Below are positions 25,699-34,995 of a stretch of DNA of 64,000 nucleotides, piece by piece. The notes under the pieces were generated by a model, which was not told the DNA's origin, did not search any database, and worked only from the letters and a program-made list of their open reading frames with translations. The stretch comes from Runella rosea (lineage in GTDB: Bacteria; Bacteroidota; Bacteroidia; Cytophagales; Spirosomataceae): positions 434,001-498,000 of the forward strand of contig NZ_CP030850.1 of assembly GCF_003325355.1 (NCBI RefSeq). Reading direction: 5' to 3'. Every line of letters begins with the position of its first letter. Position 1 is the first letter of the stretch. Both the position numbers and the translations under genes were made by a program.

Positions 25699-27888
25699 TT
25701 ATTTCACGAACAACATTTCACGGTATTTGACCAAAGGCCAGTCTTCATCGTCAATCAAGAGTTCAAGTTTATCGACTTCGTAGCGAATTTTTTCAAAGTA
25801 ATCTTTTACTTCTGAACCGTATAGCTCGGCCCGGGTGGGAATATCATCCGTATTATTGGCTTTTTTACGGGCTTCGGTCATCGCTTCTACCGCCTGTTTG
25901 ATAATATAAACCCGCTGCGAGATTTCTTTAATGAGTTCTTTGAGGGGTTGTGCCTCTTCAACCAATTCAAGTTCCATCAATGATTTGGCCGTTTGAGCCA
26001 ACTGATGCTGGTATTTTACGGCTGTCGAAACTACGTGATTCAACGCCAAATCGCCAATAACCCGCGATTCAATCTGTACCTTCTTGATGTAATTTTCGAG
26101 TTCGATTTCGTAACGGGCATGTACCTCACGCTCATTCAAAACGCCCATTTTTTCGAGTACCTGAACGGCCGAAGGGTCGATGTATTTGCCCAATGCCAGC
26201 GGCGTAGAGGCAATGTTGGTGAGGCCACGTTTGGCTGCTTCCTGCACCCAGTCGTCCGAATAGCCATTGCCCTGAAACAGAATTTTCTTGGATTCGCGGT
26301 AGTAGTCTTTTAGAATATCAACGATGGCCAATTCTTTCTTTTCGCCCAATTCAAGTCTTGCTTCGAGTTCTTTTCTGAATTCCTGAAGCTGATTGGCCAC
26401 AATGGTATTGAGGATAATCATTGGCGAGGCGCTGTTGGCACTTCCGCCCACGGCACGGTACTCAAATTTATTGCCCGTAAACGCAAACGGTGAGGTACGA
26501 TTCCGGTCGGTATTGTCGCGCATGAGGGGTGGAGTACGCGTAATTCCAAGTTTATAAAACACGTTGTCTCCTTTTTCGAGTTGGACTTCGCCGCGATTTT
26601 CGAGGGTTTCCAACAATCGAATGAGTTCATCTCCCAGAAAAATAGAAACAATGGCCGGCGGCGCTTCATTGGCACCCAAACGGTACTCATTTCCTGCTGA
26701 AGCAATAGACGCCCGCAGCAAATCTGCGTGGTCGTGGACGGCTTTGACGACATTCATCAAAAACGTCAAGAACCGTAGGGTTTCTTTGGGTTTGGTACTT
26801 GGAGCCAATAGGTTGACGCCCGTATCGGTCATCATTGACCAGTTGTTGTGCTTGCCGCTTCCGTTGATGCCTGCAAATGGTTTTTCGTGAAAAAGAACCT
26901 TGTAATTGTGGCGTTCGGCGACTTTATTCATCAAATCCATCAACAGTGCGTTGTGGTCAATGGCGAGATTAAGTTCTTCGAAAGTAGGAGCGCATTCAAA
27001 TTGACCAGGTGCCACTTCGTTGTGACGAGTGCGAACAGGAATCCCGAGTTTCCAAGCTTCATACTCAAAATCGACCATAAAGGCATTGACGCGTGGAGGA
27101 ATCGACCCGAAGTAGTGGTCTTCCAATTGTTGCCCTTTGGCGGGAGAGTGCCCAAATACTGTTCGACCCGACATCACTAAATCAGGACGAGCGTAAAAAA
27201 GGGCTTTATCGACCAGAAAATATTCCTGTTCTGCCCCCAACGTAGCCGTTACTTTCTCGACATTGCGGTCAAAATAATACATCACGGCAGTGGCGGCTTT
27301 GTCGAGTACGTGTAGGGCGCGCAAAATCGGGGTTTTGTAATCAAGCGCTTCGCCAGTGTAGGAAATAAAAACAGAAGGGATACAGAGCGTTTTTCCCCCT
27401 GCTCCGTTGTCCATCAAAAATGCGGGGGAGCTTGGGTCCCAGCCCGTATAACCTCGGGCCTCAAACGTAGCACGCAGACCACCACTTGGAAAAGAGGAAG
27501 CGTCGGGTTCTTGCTGGACAAGTGCACTTCCTTTAAACTTCTCGATGGCTTTGCCAGATGGGGTAACGTCAAAAAAGGCGTCGTGTTTTTCGGCCGTACC
27601 ACCCGTAAGGGGCTGAAACCAATGTGTATAATGCGTGGCCCCTTTGGAAGTGGCCCAGGCTTTCATGGCGGCGGCTACCTCGTCGGCAATCTCACGGTCA
27701 ATTCGGGAACCCGATTTAATGGCGTTGGATACTTTAAGATAGGCTTCTGGTGTTAACAACGTTTTCATTACGTCGTCATTGAATGTATAAGAACCGTAGT
27801 AATCGGCTACTTTTTCGCTGGGAGCGGGTACGCTGATTGTAGAACGGTTGTAGGCCGTTTCGATGGCCTTAAATCGCATATTTGCCAT
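25699..27888 (-). CDS. glnN: Glutamine synthetase type III
   Basis: This 729-residue enzyme makes glutamine from glutamate, ammonia and ATP. Its length and N-terminus MANMRFKAIETAYNRSTISVPAPSEKVADYYGSYTFND match GSIII of Bacteroidota. Catalytic-core strings include ATLGAEQEYFLVDKALF, RHNEVAPGQFECAPTFEELN and FAGINGSGKHNNWSM. GSIII is a double-ring enzyme unrelated in regulation to GSI; it lacks the adenylylation Tyr loop. A good promoter match and a strong terminator frame a single-gene unit. Confidence 0.96.
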   Translation of the reverse strand: MANMRFKAIETAYNRSTISVPAPSEKVADYYGSYTFNDDVMKTLLTPEAYLKVSNAIKSGSRIDREIADEVAAAMKAWATSKGATHYTHWFQPLTGGTAEKHDAFFDVTPSGKAIEKFKGSALVQQEPDASSFPSGGLRATFEARGYTGWDPSSPAFLMDNGAGGKTLCIPSVFISYTGEALDYKTPILRALHVLDKAATAVMYYFDRNVEKVTATLGAEQEYFLVDKALFYARPDLVMSGRTVFGHSPAKGQQLEDHYFGSIPPRVNAFMVDFEYEAWKLGIPVRTRHNEVAPGQFECAPTFEELNLAIDHNALLMDLMNKVAERHNYKVLFHEKPFAGINGSGKHNNWSMMTDTGVNLLAPSTKPKETLRFLTFLMNVVKAVHDHADLLRASIASAGNEYRLGANEAPPAIVSIFLGDELIRLLETLENRGEVQLEKGDNVFYKLGITRTPPLMRDNTDRNRTSPFAFTGNKFEYRAVGGSANSASPMIILNTIVANQLQEFRKELEARLELGEKKELAIVDILKDYYRESKKILFQGNGYSDDWVQEAAKRGLTNIASTPLALGKYIDPSAVQVLEKMGVLNEREVHARYEIELENYIKKVQIESRVIGDLALNHVVSTAVKYQHQLAQTAKSLMELELVEEAQPLKELIKEISQRVYIIKQAVEAMTEARKKANNTDDIPTRAELYGSEVKDYFEKIRYEVDKLELLIDDEDWPLVKYREMLFVK

Positions 27889-27937
27889 GCTATAGGATTA
27901 GATTTTGGAATAATTTAACTGTTTTGGGAATACACAC

Positions 27938-27969
27938 CAAACATATATTTTTTTTGCTTGACTGACAAA
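27938..27969 (-). promoter_or_regulatory. Promoter of glnN
   Basis: On the minus strand TTTG (27966-27969) is separated by exactly 20 bases from TATGTTTG (27938-27945), a complete match to the Bacteroidota primary sigma pattern. Transcription would begin about 40 bases before the glnN ATG at 27888. This is the best promoter match I found in the window. Confidence 0.6.
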
Positions 27970-28091
27970 AGTAATAAAAGCAATTTGAAGAAATGAACCA
28001 GGTTCTTTTTGTTTATGGCCTAAATTAGGCCTATTTATTGAAAATACTAAAAACTTCAATCGCTCATTTTCTCAATCAGCCTGATTATCAC

Positions 28092-28099
28092 TAATTTTG
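28092..28099 (+). promoter_or_regulatory. Promoter -7 box at the mtaB start
   Basis: TAATTTTG at 28092-28099 ends four bases before the mtaB ATG. If it is the -7 element, the transcript would start at or next to the ATG and be leaderless. No clear upstream TTTG is seen at the usual spacing. Confidence 0.3.
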
Positions 28100-28103
28100 C
28101 AAG

Positions 28104-29438
28104 ATGAAAAAAGTAGCATTTTATACATTAGGCTGTAAACTCAATTATTCAGAAACGTCAGGTATTTCACGGATGTTTGAGCAACGGGGGTATAAGAAAG
28201 TGGCATTTAATGACCAACCCGATATATTTATCGTAAATACGTGTTCAGTAACCGAAAATGCCGATAAGAAATGTCGCAAGATTGTGCGCGAAGCACAAGC
28301 GATCAATCCAAACGGTTACGTGGCTATCATCGGTTGCTATGCTCAACTCAAACCCAAAGAAATTTCGGAAATTCCAGGCGTGGATGCTGTTTTGGGTGCC
28401 GCTGAAAAATTTCGACTCATTGATTTATTAGATGGATTCGTCAAAGAGCCTTCGCAGCAGCAGGGCAAAGTTTTTGCTTCGCCGATTGAGGACGCGGTAG
28501 ATTATCACGTGGCATACTCACTCAATGACCGTACCCGCACGTTTTTGAAAGTGCAGGATGGCTGCGATTATCCTTGTGCTTATTGTACTATTCCGTTGGC
28601 AAGGGGGAAAAGTCGGTCTGATACCATTGAAAATGTGGTTAAATCGGCCCGCGAGATTGCGGCGCGGGGTGTCAAAGAAATTGTGCTGACGGGGGTAAAT
28701 ATCGGTGACTTTGGCTTACAAAACGGTCAACGTGTGGAGACGTTTTTGGGTTTGGTTAAAGCCTTGGATGAGGTAGAAGGCATTGAACGATTTCGGATTT
28801 CGTCGATTGAACCTAACTTGTTGACAGATGAAATTATTGCTTTTGTGGCGCAATCAAAACGCTTTGTGCCGCATTTCCACATTCCATTGCAGTCGGGTTC
28901 AAATAAAATATTGGGGTTGATGCGCCGACGTTATCGCCGTGAACTATACGTAGACCGAGTAACTAAAATCAAGGAATTAATGCCGCATTGTTGTATCGGA
29001 GTGGATGTTATTGTAGGACATCCGGGCGAAACCAATGATGATTTTCTGGAAACTTACCAATTTTTGAACGAGTTGGATATTTCGTATTTACACGTGTTTA
29101 CGTATTCAGAACGCCCGAATACCTTAGCGGTAGACATCAAGCCCGTCGTGCCTCAGTCGCAGCGGGCGGAGCGTTCAAAGATGTTGCACATCCTTTCTGA
29201 TAAAAAACGCCGAGCATTTTATGAAAGTCAATTAGGCTTGGAGCGGACGGTTTTGTTTGAAGAAGATGTAGTCAATGGGTACATGCAGGGCTTTACCGAA
29301 AATTACGTGCGGGTAAGTGTACAATATGATCCTTTGTTGATCAATGAAATGAAAACCCTGCGCCTAACAAATATCAATGCCGAGGGCACGGTAGAGGCCG
29401 AAGAATCAGAAAGTATACCCATGTTCGTTCATAATTAA
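28104..29438 (+). CDS. mtaB: tRNA (t6A37-C2)-methylthiotransferase MtaB
   Basis: This 444-residue radical SAM enzyme adds a methylthio group to t6A37 in tRNAs reading ANN codons. The N-terminal UPF0004 domain holds GCKLNYSET, NTCSVTENADKKC and IIGCYAQ, the three Cys for the auxiliary cluster. The radical SAM motif is CDYPCAYCTIP, followed by RGKSRSDTIENVV. LHVFTYSERPNTLA and a C-terminal TRAM-like part are typical. It is monocistronic, with a terminator hairpin overlapping the stop. Confidence 0.93.
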   Translation: MKKVAFYTLGCKLNYSETSGISRMFEQRGYKKVAFNDQPDIFIVNTCSVTENADKKCRKIVREAQAINPNGYVAIIGCYAQLKPKEISEIPGVDAVLGAAEKFRLIDLLDGFVKEPSQQQGKVFASPIEDAVDYHVAYSLNDRTRTFLKVQDGCDYPCAYCTIPLARGKSRSDTIENVVKSAREIAARGVKEIVLTGVNIGDFGLQNGQRVETFLGLVKALDEVEGIERFRISSIEPNLLTDEIIAFVAQSKRFVPHFHIPLQSGSNKILGLMRRRYRRELYVDRVTKIKELMPHCCIGVDVIVGHPGETNDDFLETYQFLNELDISYLHVFTYSERPNTLAVDIKPVVPQSQRAERSKMLHILSDKKRRAFYESQLGLERTVLFEEDVVNGYMQGFTENYVRVSVQYDPLLINEMKTLRLTNINAEGTVEAEESESIPMFVHN

Positions 29439-29464
29439 AGAAGGGGGGCGTCCCTTCTTTAATT
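29433..29464. terminator. Bidirectional terminator after mtaB
   Basis: A 13-bp perfect stem (29433-29445 with 29452-29464) with a 6-base loop begins within the mtaB stop region and faces the convergent CoA-binding gene. Confidence 0.8.
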
Positions 29465-29469
29465 ATTTT

Positions 29470-29829
29470 TTAGTAACTGTTTATTGAAAGTAGTACTAAC
29501 GTACAGGCTTCTTCGGCAACGATTCCGTTTTGAGTTAATAATCGTTCAAATTCGGGGTTTTCTGTACCGGGATTGAAAATTACTCGTTTTGGGTGAAGCG
29601 AAATAATATAATCATACCATTCAGATTGATGTTGAGGTCCAATATATAGCGTTACAGTATCAATGTCTTTGAGGTCGGGTTTGCCGATTAAAATCTCATT
29701 GCCAGCTACCTGTCCAGCTTTTAGACCAAGCAACACCACTGGATGTCCATGATTCACCAATCGATTGGCGGCTAGAAATGAATAACGAGCTGGATTGGTG
29801 GATGCGCCAATAATGAGTGTTTTTTTCAT
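29470..29829 (-). CDS. CoA-binding domain protein (YccU-like)
   Basis: This 119-residue single-domain Rossmann protein begins MKKTLIIGASTNPARYSFLAANRLVNHGHPVVLLG and continues with DTVTLYIGPQHQSEWYDYI and VIFNPGTENPEFE, the pattern of the CoA_binding_2 family. These proteins bind CoA or related nucleotides in the cytoplasm; no reaction is known. It is a lone gene. Confidence 0.85.
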   Translation of the reverse strand: MKKTLIIGASTNPARYSFLAANRLVNHGHPVVLLGLKAGQVAGNEILIGKPDLKDIDTVTLYIGPQHQSEWYDYIISLHPKRVIFNPGTENPEFERLLTQNGIVAEEACTLVLLSINSY

Positions 29830-29948
29830 TTTTTTAATTATTACTCCTTTTTTCTAAACAAAAGTTTTTGAAACTTGTTCTACTCACATCCTATGAAATG
29901 TACTTTTTTCTTTTGTAAACCAAATCTTTAATCAATAAAATAGGAACC

Positions 29949-30521
29949 ATGAGCGACAAGAAAGTGCTTAGTTATTGGAACGAAAAGTGGGTGCCTGTCG
30001 AATTTGAGGGAGTAGAGAACCCACCTCGGTATGATGTCTCTAACTATGGACGCCTGAGAAGTTTTCAAAACGAGGAGAAAAAAGCGGTTATTATTAAAGG
30101 TTCGGTGATTCAGGGGTATCGTTCGCTCAATATTCGTATTACAGGTGGAAAAACCATCAACAGATATGTCCACAAATTGGTGGCTGAATTGTTCCTAAAA
30201 CGCGAAAGTGAATTGCATAAATACGTCATTCACCTTGATTTTGATAAACAAAACAACCGTGCCGACAACCTGAAGTGGGTAACCAAGACAGAAATGGTGG
30301 AGCATAACCGTGAAAACCCAGCCGTCATAAATCGTAAGCTTCCGGCTCGTACCCGCAACTACAAACTGACCGAAATCAAAGTCAGAATGATTAAAAAAAT
30401 GCTTAAAAGTGACAAGAGCAGATTGAAGATGATTGCCAAACAATTTGGAATAACCCACACGCAACTCAATCGTATCCGTTCTGGCGAAAACTGGAAACAC
30501 GTAAAAGTAGATGATGAATAG
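29949..30521 (+). CDS. NUMOD4/HNH-like protein (free-standing homing-endonuclease relative)
   Basis: This 190-residue protein starts with a NUMOD4 module, EKWVPVEFEG then RYDVSNYGRLRSF (about residues 14-40). An HNH_3-like region follows: VHKLVAELFL, then VIHLDFDKQNNRADNLKWVT (about 76-116), where the His and paired Asn of the fold are kept. The C-terminal helix-turn-helix-like tail is KLTEIKVRMIKKMLKSDKS then IAKQFGITHTQLNRIRSGENWKHV. Phage and intron endonucleases have this order. Here it is not within an intron, prophage or any obvious target gene. Confidence 0.8.
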   Translation: MSDKKVLSYWNEKWVPVEFEGVENPPRYDVSNYGRLRSFQNEEKKAVIIKGSVIQGYRSLNIRITGGKTINRYVHKLVAELFLKRESELHKYVIHLDFDKQNNRADNLKWVTKTEMVEHNRENPAVINRKLPARTRNYKLTEIKVRMIKKMLKSDKSRLKMIAKQFGITHTQLNRIRSGENWKHVKVDDE

Positions 30522-30528
30522 TGGGCTT

Positions 30529-31521
30529 TTATCCCCCAATTGTTGACATGGATTCGGATACTAAACCTACCGTGCGTTGGGCTTCTGCTTCAAACCCATC
30601 TTTGGCCCGGTGCTGAAGTGCTTCATAAATACGTTCTGTTACACTGGCATCATCCAATCCTTGTCGAAGTAAATCTTTGATATTGAATACTCCGTCGTCA
30701 TATAGGCAAGTTTTAAATTGGCCTTGAGGTGTGATTCTCAGTCTATTACAGGTGCCGCAAAAGGTCCGGCTAAACGCCGCGATAATTCCAATGGTGCCTT
30801 TGTGGCCTGGAATCTGATAATTATACGAAGTCGAAGCTGGCGGGTCGGGCAATTTATAAATCCCTGGATACGTTTTTTTTAGTTCTTCTAGAATCTTGCG
30901 ATAGTTCCAAAATTCTTGGTATTCGTGGGCACCATCGCCGTTGAAAGGCATTTCTTCAATAAAACGAACGCTCACATTGTGCGTACGCGTCAGTTCGGCC
31001 ATGGGAATAATGTCGTCCGTATTTTTTCCCGACATGACGACCGAATTCAATTTTGTAGGGATGTTGTATTCTTGCAATGCTTCAAATGTTTGCCATACAT
31101 TTTGAAATTCATCGCGACGAGTAATGTCAAAAAAGCGTTGACGGTCAAGAGTGTCTAGGCTGAGATTGACCGATTTAATGCCCAATCGCTGAAATTCAGG
31201 TATCAGCGGAGCCGTCAACACGCCGTTGGTTGTGATGTTTATTTGACGAAGACCGTCGATTTTATTTAATTCTTCCAAAAAATCCATGATTCCGCGCCGT
31301 ACAAACGGCTCGCCTCCCGTAAGACGCACCTTGTCGACGCCCATATTGACCAATATCCTAATGGTACGTTCCATTTCTTCCCACGTCAGCAAGTGTGGTT
31401 TGGGTACATATTTGATGCCTTCTTCAGGCATGCAATAAAAGCAGCGAAGATTGCAACGGTCCGTGACGGCAAGCCGCAGGTAGCTGATAGGACGTCCGTG
31501 GTTGTCTATTACGCGGTTCAA
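30529..31521 (-). CDS. moaA: GTP 3',8-cyclase MoaA
   Basis: This 330-residue radical SAM enzyme performs the first step of molybdenum cofactor synthesis, turning GTP into (8S)-3',8-cyclo-7,8-dihydro-GTP. The N-terminal cluster motif is Cys23, Cys27 and Cys30 in CNLRCFYC. The C-terminal cluster is CGTCNRLRITPQGQFKTCLY. The chain ends STIGG, keeping the C-terminal Gly-Gly required for activity. No other moa gene is nearby. It is convergent with the HNH-like gene, with a 7-bp gap. Confidence 0.95.
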   Translation of the reverse strand: MNRVIDNHGRPISYLRLAVTDRCNLRCFYCMPEEGIKYVPKPHLLTWEEMERTIRILVNMGVDKVRLTGGEPFVRRGIMDFLEELNKIDGLRQINITTNGVLTAPLIPEFQRLGIKSVNLSLDTLDRQRFFDITRRDEFQNVWQTFEALQEYNIPTKLNSVVMSGKNTDDIIPMAELTRTHNVSVRFIEEMPFNGDGAHEYQEFWNYRKILEELKKTYPGIYKLPDPPASTSYNYQIPGHKGTIGIIAAFSRTFCGTCNRLRITPQGQFKTCLYDDGVFNIKDLLRQGLDDASVTERIYEALQHRAKDGFEAEAQRTVGLVSESMSTIGG

Positions 31522-31831
31522 GAGATTAGATGGTTAGGTACAGTTTGCCAAAAAAGAGCAGTTTGTATAAAACCGTTCTTTTTCAAAGTAAATAACGAAA
31601 ATGTTATCAAACAAGTTTAGAAGTAGGAAAGAGATATGCTTCTCAACCCAAAATAACGGTGAGTGAAGAGTAATTAGGGTGTAAAAGCGGATAAAAGGGT
31701 TAATGCAAGAAGATTATAATTGGAAAATACTTGTAAAAAATTGAGGTATGCATTGTACTATTTATAACGAACTCCCATTTATTCCGTACTTTTGCGGCAC
31801 TTTTTAAAGAAATTAAGAAATATACTTTTGT
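31522..31831. other. Intergenic region between moaA and aspS
   Basis: About 310 bases between divergent genes. A TACTTTTG box at 31787-31794 and another at 31823-31830 precede aspS. I see no small gene, tRNA or strong hairpin. Confidence 0.4.
31787..31794 (+). promoter_or_regulatory. Putative aspS promoter -7 box
   Basis: TACTTTTG followed by C fits the Bacteroidota TAnnTTTG element, about 38 bases before the aspS ATG. The -33 TTTG is not clear, only TTTA 22 bases upstream. Confidence 0.35.
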
Positions 31832-33589
31832 ATGCTTAGAACGCACACTTGCGGAGAACTCCGTATTTCAGATGTCAGTAAAGAAGTAATCCTCAGCGGT
31901 TGGGTACAACGTACTCGCGATAAAGGCGGTATGATTTGGATTGACCTGCGCGACCGCTATGGTATCACCCAGCTAATGCTCGAAGAAGGTAAAACCGCCC
32001 CCGAAATCATTGCTCAGGCCCGAAATTTAGGCCGTGAGTTTGTGGTTCAGGCTACGGGTGTGGTCACTGAGCGCTTTGCCAAAAATGATAAAATGGCCAC
32101 GGGTGATATTGAAATCAAATTGACGGGCTTGACGGTCTTAAACTCAGCCAAGCTGCCACCTTTCCAGATTGAAGACAAAACCGACGGCGGAGATGAACTT
32201 CGCCTGAAATACCGCTACCTAGATTTACGTCGTGACATAGTGCGTAAAAACCTAGAACTGCGCCATAAAGTAGCCCAACAAACGCGTCTTTTTATGGACG
32301 CCCAGAATTTTATTGAGGTAGAAACGCCCGTTTTAATCAAATCAACCCCAGAAGGGGCGCGAGACTTTGTCGTACCTAGCCGCATGAATCCGGGTGAGTT
32401 TTATGCCTTGCCGCAGTCACCGCAGACGTTTAAACAATTGTTGATGGTATCGGGATTTGACCGCTATTATCAGATTGTAAAGTGTTTCCGCGACGAAGAT
32501 TTACGCGCCGACCGTCAGCCTGAGTTTACGCAGATTGACTGTGAAATGTCGTTTGTGACGCAGGAAGACATTTTACAAATGTTTGAAGGGCTGATTCGTC
32601 ATTTATTCAAAGCCGTGAAAGGACTGGATTTGCCTGAAGTACCGCGCATGACCTACGCCACGGCCATGAAAAAATACGGCTCAGACAAACCCGACATTCG
32701 TTTTGGGATGGAGTTTGTGGAGTTGAAAGGTGATAATGACTTCGTTTCAGGTAAAAATTTCGGTTTGTTTGACTCTGCCGAATTAGTGGTGGGAGTTTGT
32801 GCCAAAGGCTGTGCAGAATACACGCGCAAGCAAATGGACGAACTCACCGAATGGGTAAAACGCCCGCAAATTGGCGCAAAAGGACTGATTTATGCGCGTT
32901 ATAATGCCGACGGAACCATTAAATCGTCGGTTGATAAGTTTTACAGTGAAGAAGATTTGAAACAGTGGGCGGAAGCATTTGGCGCGGAGCCGGGTGATTT
33001 AATGCTCATTATGGCGGGAGAAGCCAACAAAACCCGTAAGCAACTCAATGAACTTCGTTTGGAAATGGGCAGCCGTTTAGGGTTGCGCAATCCCGACGAT
33101 TATAAAGTGTTGTGGGTGGTTGATTTTCCGTTGTTGGAATATGGCGAAGAAGAAAACCGTTGGTTTGCCATGCACCATCCGTTTACCAGTCCTAAGCCCG
33201 AAGATATTCCTTTGTTGACGACGGATTTGGGCGCGGTGCGGGCCAATGCCTACGATATGGTCATCAACGGAACCGAAGTAGGAGGTGGCTCCGTACGGAT
33301 TTTCCAGCGGCCGTTGCAGATGCAGATGTTTGAGATTTTGGGCTTTACCCCCGAAGAAGCCAAAGCTCAATTCGGGTTCTTAATGGAAGCATTTGAATTT
33401 GGAGCACCGCCACACGCCGGAATCGCCTTTGGATTTGACCGCCTGTGTTCTATTTTTGGTGGGGTGGATTCCATTCGAGATTTCATCGCGTTCCCCAAAA
33501 ACAATTCAGGCCGTGATGTCATGATTGATTCTCCCTCGACCATTGACCAAAAGCAATTGGATGAATTGAAAATTGCGACGAAAGCGTAA
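31832..33589 (+). CDS. aspS: Aspartyl-tRNA synthetase
   Basis: This 585-residue class II synthetase starts [11 protein letters not shown] with the OB-fold anticodon domain ([22 protein letters not shown]). The catalytic core shows [59 protein letters not shown] (motif 2) and [15 protein letters not shown] (motif 3). The insert of about 100 residues between motifs 2 and 3 is the bacterial GAD domain, so it is the bacterial type. It is monocistronic and followed by a strong terminator. Confidence 0.97.
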   Translation: MLRTHTCGELRISDVSKEVILSGWVQRTRDKGGMIWIDLRDRYGITQLMLEEGKTAPEIIAQARNLGREFVVQATGVVTERFAKNDKMATGDIEIKLTGLTVLNSAKLPPFQIEDKTDGGDELRLKYRYLDLRRDIVRKNLELRHKVAQQTRLFMDAQNFIEVETPVLIKSTPEGARDFVVPSRMNPGEFYALPQSPQTFKQLLMVSGFDRYYQIVKCFRDEDLRADRQPEFTQIDCEMSFVTQEDILQMFEGLIRHLFKAVKGLDLPEVPRMTYATAMKKYGSDKPDIRFGMEFVELKGDNDFVSGKNFGLFDSAELVVGVCAKGCAEYTRKQMDELTEWVKRPQIGAKGLIYARYNADGTIKSSVDKFYSEEDLKQWAEAFGAEPGDLMLIMAGEANKTRKQLNELRLEMGSRLGLRNPDDYKVLWVVDFPLLEYGEEENRWFAMHHPFTSPKPEDIPLLTTDLGAVRANAYDMVINGTEVGGGSVRIFQRPLQMQMFEILGFTPEEAKAQFGFLMEAFEFGAPPHAGIAFGFDRLCSIFGGVDSIRDFIAFPKNNSGRDVMIDSPSTIDQKQLDELKIATKA

Positions 33590-33614
33590 TTTTTTGAGTT
33601 TTATAAGATTGTAG

Positions 33615-33648
33615 AAAAAACTCCACATTTTTGGTGTGGAGTTTTTTT
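33615..33648 (+). terminator. Intrinsic terminator after aspS
   Basis: AAAAAACTCCACA (33615-33627) pairs with TGTGGAGTTTTTT (33635-33647), followed by one more T. It lies 26 bases after the stop. Confidence 0.88.
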
Positions 33649-33779
33649 ATTTAAAAATTAAAAATGCTAGTCTGCGTCATAAATTGCACCTTTCGTCCCA
33701 TTTTTGGGGAGAAGTACAATAATATTGTTGAACTTCAAGTTTATAAAACGTTCGTTTTAACAGCCCAATTGCACCTACT

Positions 33780-34952
33780 ATGAGCCTCTTTGATCGAATC
33801 AAAGCCTATTTTAGCCCCGATAACTTCAGAAAAGACCCCGAATTGGTGTCTTTTGCGGAGTTGGAGCCGCCACAAGCTGAAACCAAGAAGGTAACGGCCG
33901 AGGTTTTTACGCCTACCTTGCCCGAAATTGTTCCGCAGACGCGTGTCATGACCGAAGAGACTCCCGCACCAACCCATACGTGGGATTTAACGCCGCCTCA
34001 ATCCACGCAAACTACAATCCCCATTGAATTACCGTCGTGGTTGGAAGATGAAACTTTGCTACGGGATGAAGGCGTCATTTTTGGGCTTTCGGAGTCAAAG
34101 CCCGAAGAGAAAGTAGCCATTATTCGCAGTTATTTTGTGCATCAAACCGCTGATTTAGAGTTAGATGTGGAGCGTTATGGGGAGAAAATTCAGGAATTAA
34201 ATTTGTTTATTGGACAGAAAGAAACCAGAATCAATGAATTGAAAGATAAAGCCGCCGAGCTGGATGCCCGCCAAAATGAAGGTGAGCATCAGTTGCCGCG
34301 CACCATCGTAGGCTTGGTGTTTTCGATGGCGATGTGCGTGGGGAATTTCTTTTTGATTGATGATACATTGCGGCCTTTATACCCCAATAGTCAGTGGATA
34401 GCCGTTGGCGTATTTTTGGCAGGGATGTTTAACTTATTTGGCCGCGTTTCACTTTTTCACGATACTGAGAGCAATGTGTCATGGCGCAGGTTGTTAGAGG
34501 AGGTTGGTATGCCTTTTGCAGCAGCCATGTTTGTGTTTGTACAGGCATTGCAGAATCAGACCGTCTGGCGGGCGGTGGCGTTGTTTGTCTTTGTATTTTT
34601 TCTGTTCCTTTTTGCGGGCAAATTGCTGTTGAGCAATATCACCGTACTTCGCAATGATTTACGGATTTGGCTGACGGGTGCTAACATGAAAAAAGAAAAA
34701 ACGAGCAAAACCGAGACTTGGGACGAGGAAACCAACCGCTTGAACGCCGAAATTGATGAGTTACGCATTCAAAAATGGCAGATTGTGCCGCAATTGAATA
34801 GGGTGGAGGCCGAACTTGCGCGGGTCAATGCACGACGTGATGCCCTCATCAAATTGTTTGAAAGTGAATTTTACCTGGCCCGCCAACTGCGCGACCGCTT
34901 GACAGACCGACAAATGAAGGCGATTCAATCAACCGCCCAAAATCAGCAGTGA
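33780..34952 (+). CDS. Unrecognised membrane protein with flanking coiled coils (first gene of pair)
   Basis: I do not recognise this 390-residue protein. It has no signal peptide. Residues about 1-100 are polar and Pro/Thr/Glu-rich. A coiled-coil-like helix spans about 120-172 (LELDVERYGEKIQELNLFIG then RINELKDKAAELDA). Four hydrophobic segments follow between about 178 and 300: TIVGLVFSMAMCVGNFFLI, WIAVGVFLAGMFNLFG, FAAAMFVFVQAL and AVALFVFVFFLFLFAGKLLL. Another charged helix runs about 318-380. The chain suggests a membrane scaffold with two cytoplasmic coiled-coil arms. It lies 43 bases upstream of a gene of the same architecture, so they probably act together. No enzymatic motif is visible. 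Confidence 0.75.
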   Translation: MSLFDRIKAYFSPDNFRKDPELVSFAELEPPQAETKKVTAEVFTPTLPEIVPQTRVMTEETPAPTHTWDLTPPQSTQTTIPIELPSWLEDETLLRDEGVIFGLSESKPEEKVAIIRSYFVHQTADLELDVERYGEKIQELNLFIGQKETRINELKDKAAELDARQNEGEHQLPRTIVGLVFSMAMCVGNFFLIDDTLRPLYPNSQWIAVGVFLAGMFNLFGRVSLFHDTESNVSWRRLLEEVGMPFAAAMFVFVQALQNQTVWRAVALFVFVFFLFLFAGKLLLSNITVLRNDLRIWLTGANMKKEKTSKTETWDEETNRLNAEIDELRIQKWQIVPQLNRVEAELARVNARRDALIKLFESEFYLARQLRDRLTDRQMKAIQSTAQNQQ

Positions 34953-34995
34953 GCACTTGGTATAAATGAGTAGTAAGATTTAAAAAAAGAAAGCC

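Noticed and set aside
29949-30521. Prophage or group I intron at the HNH gene
   Set aside because: Neighbours are housekeeping genes on both sides, with no phage genes or intron structure.
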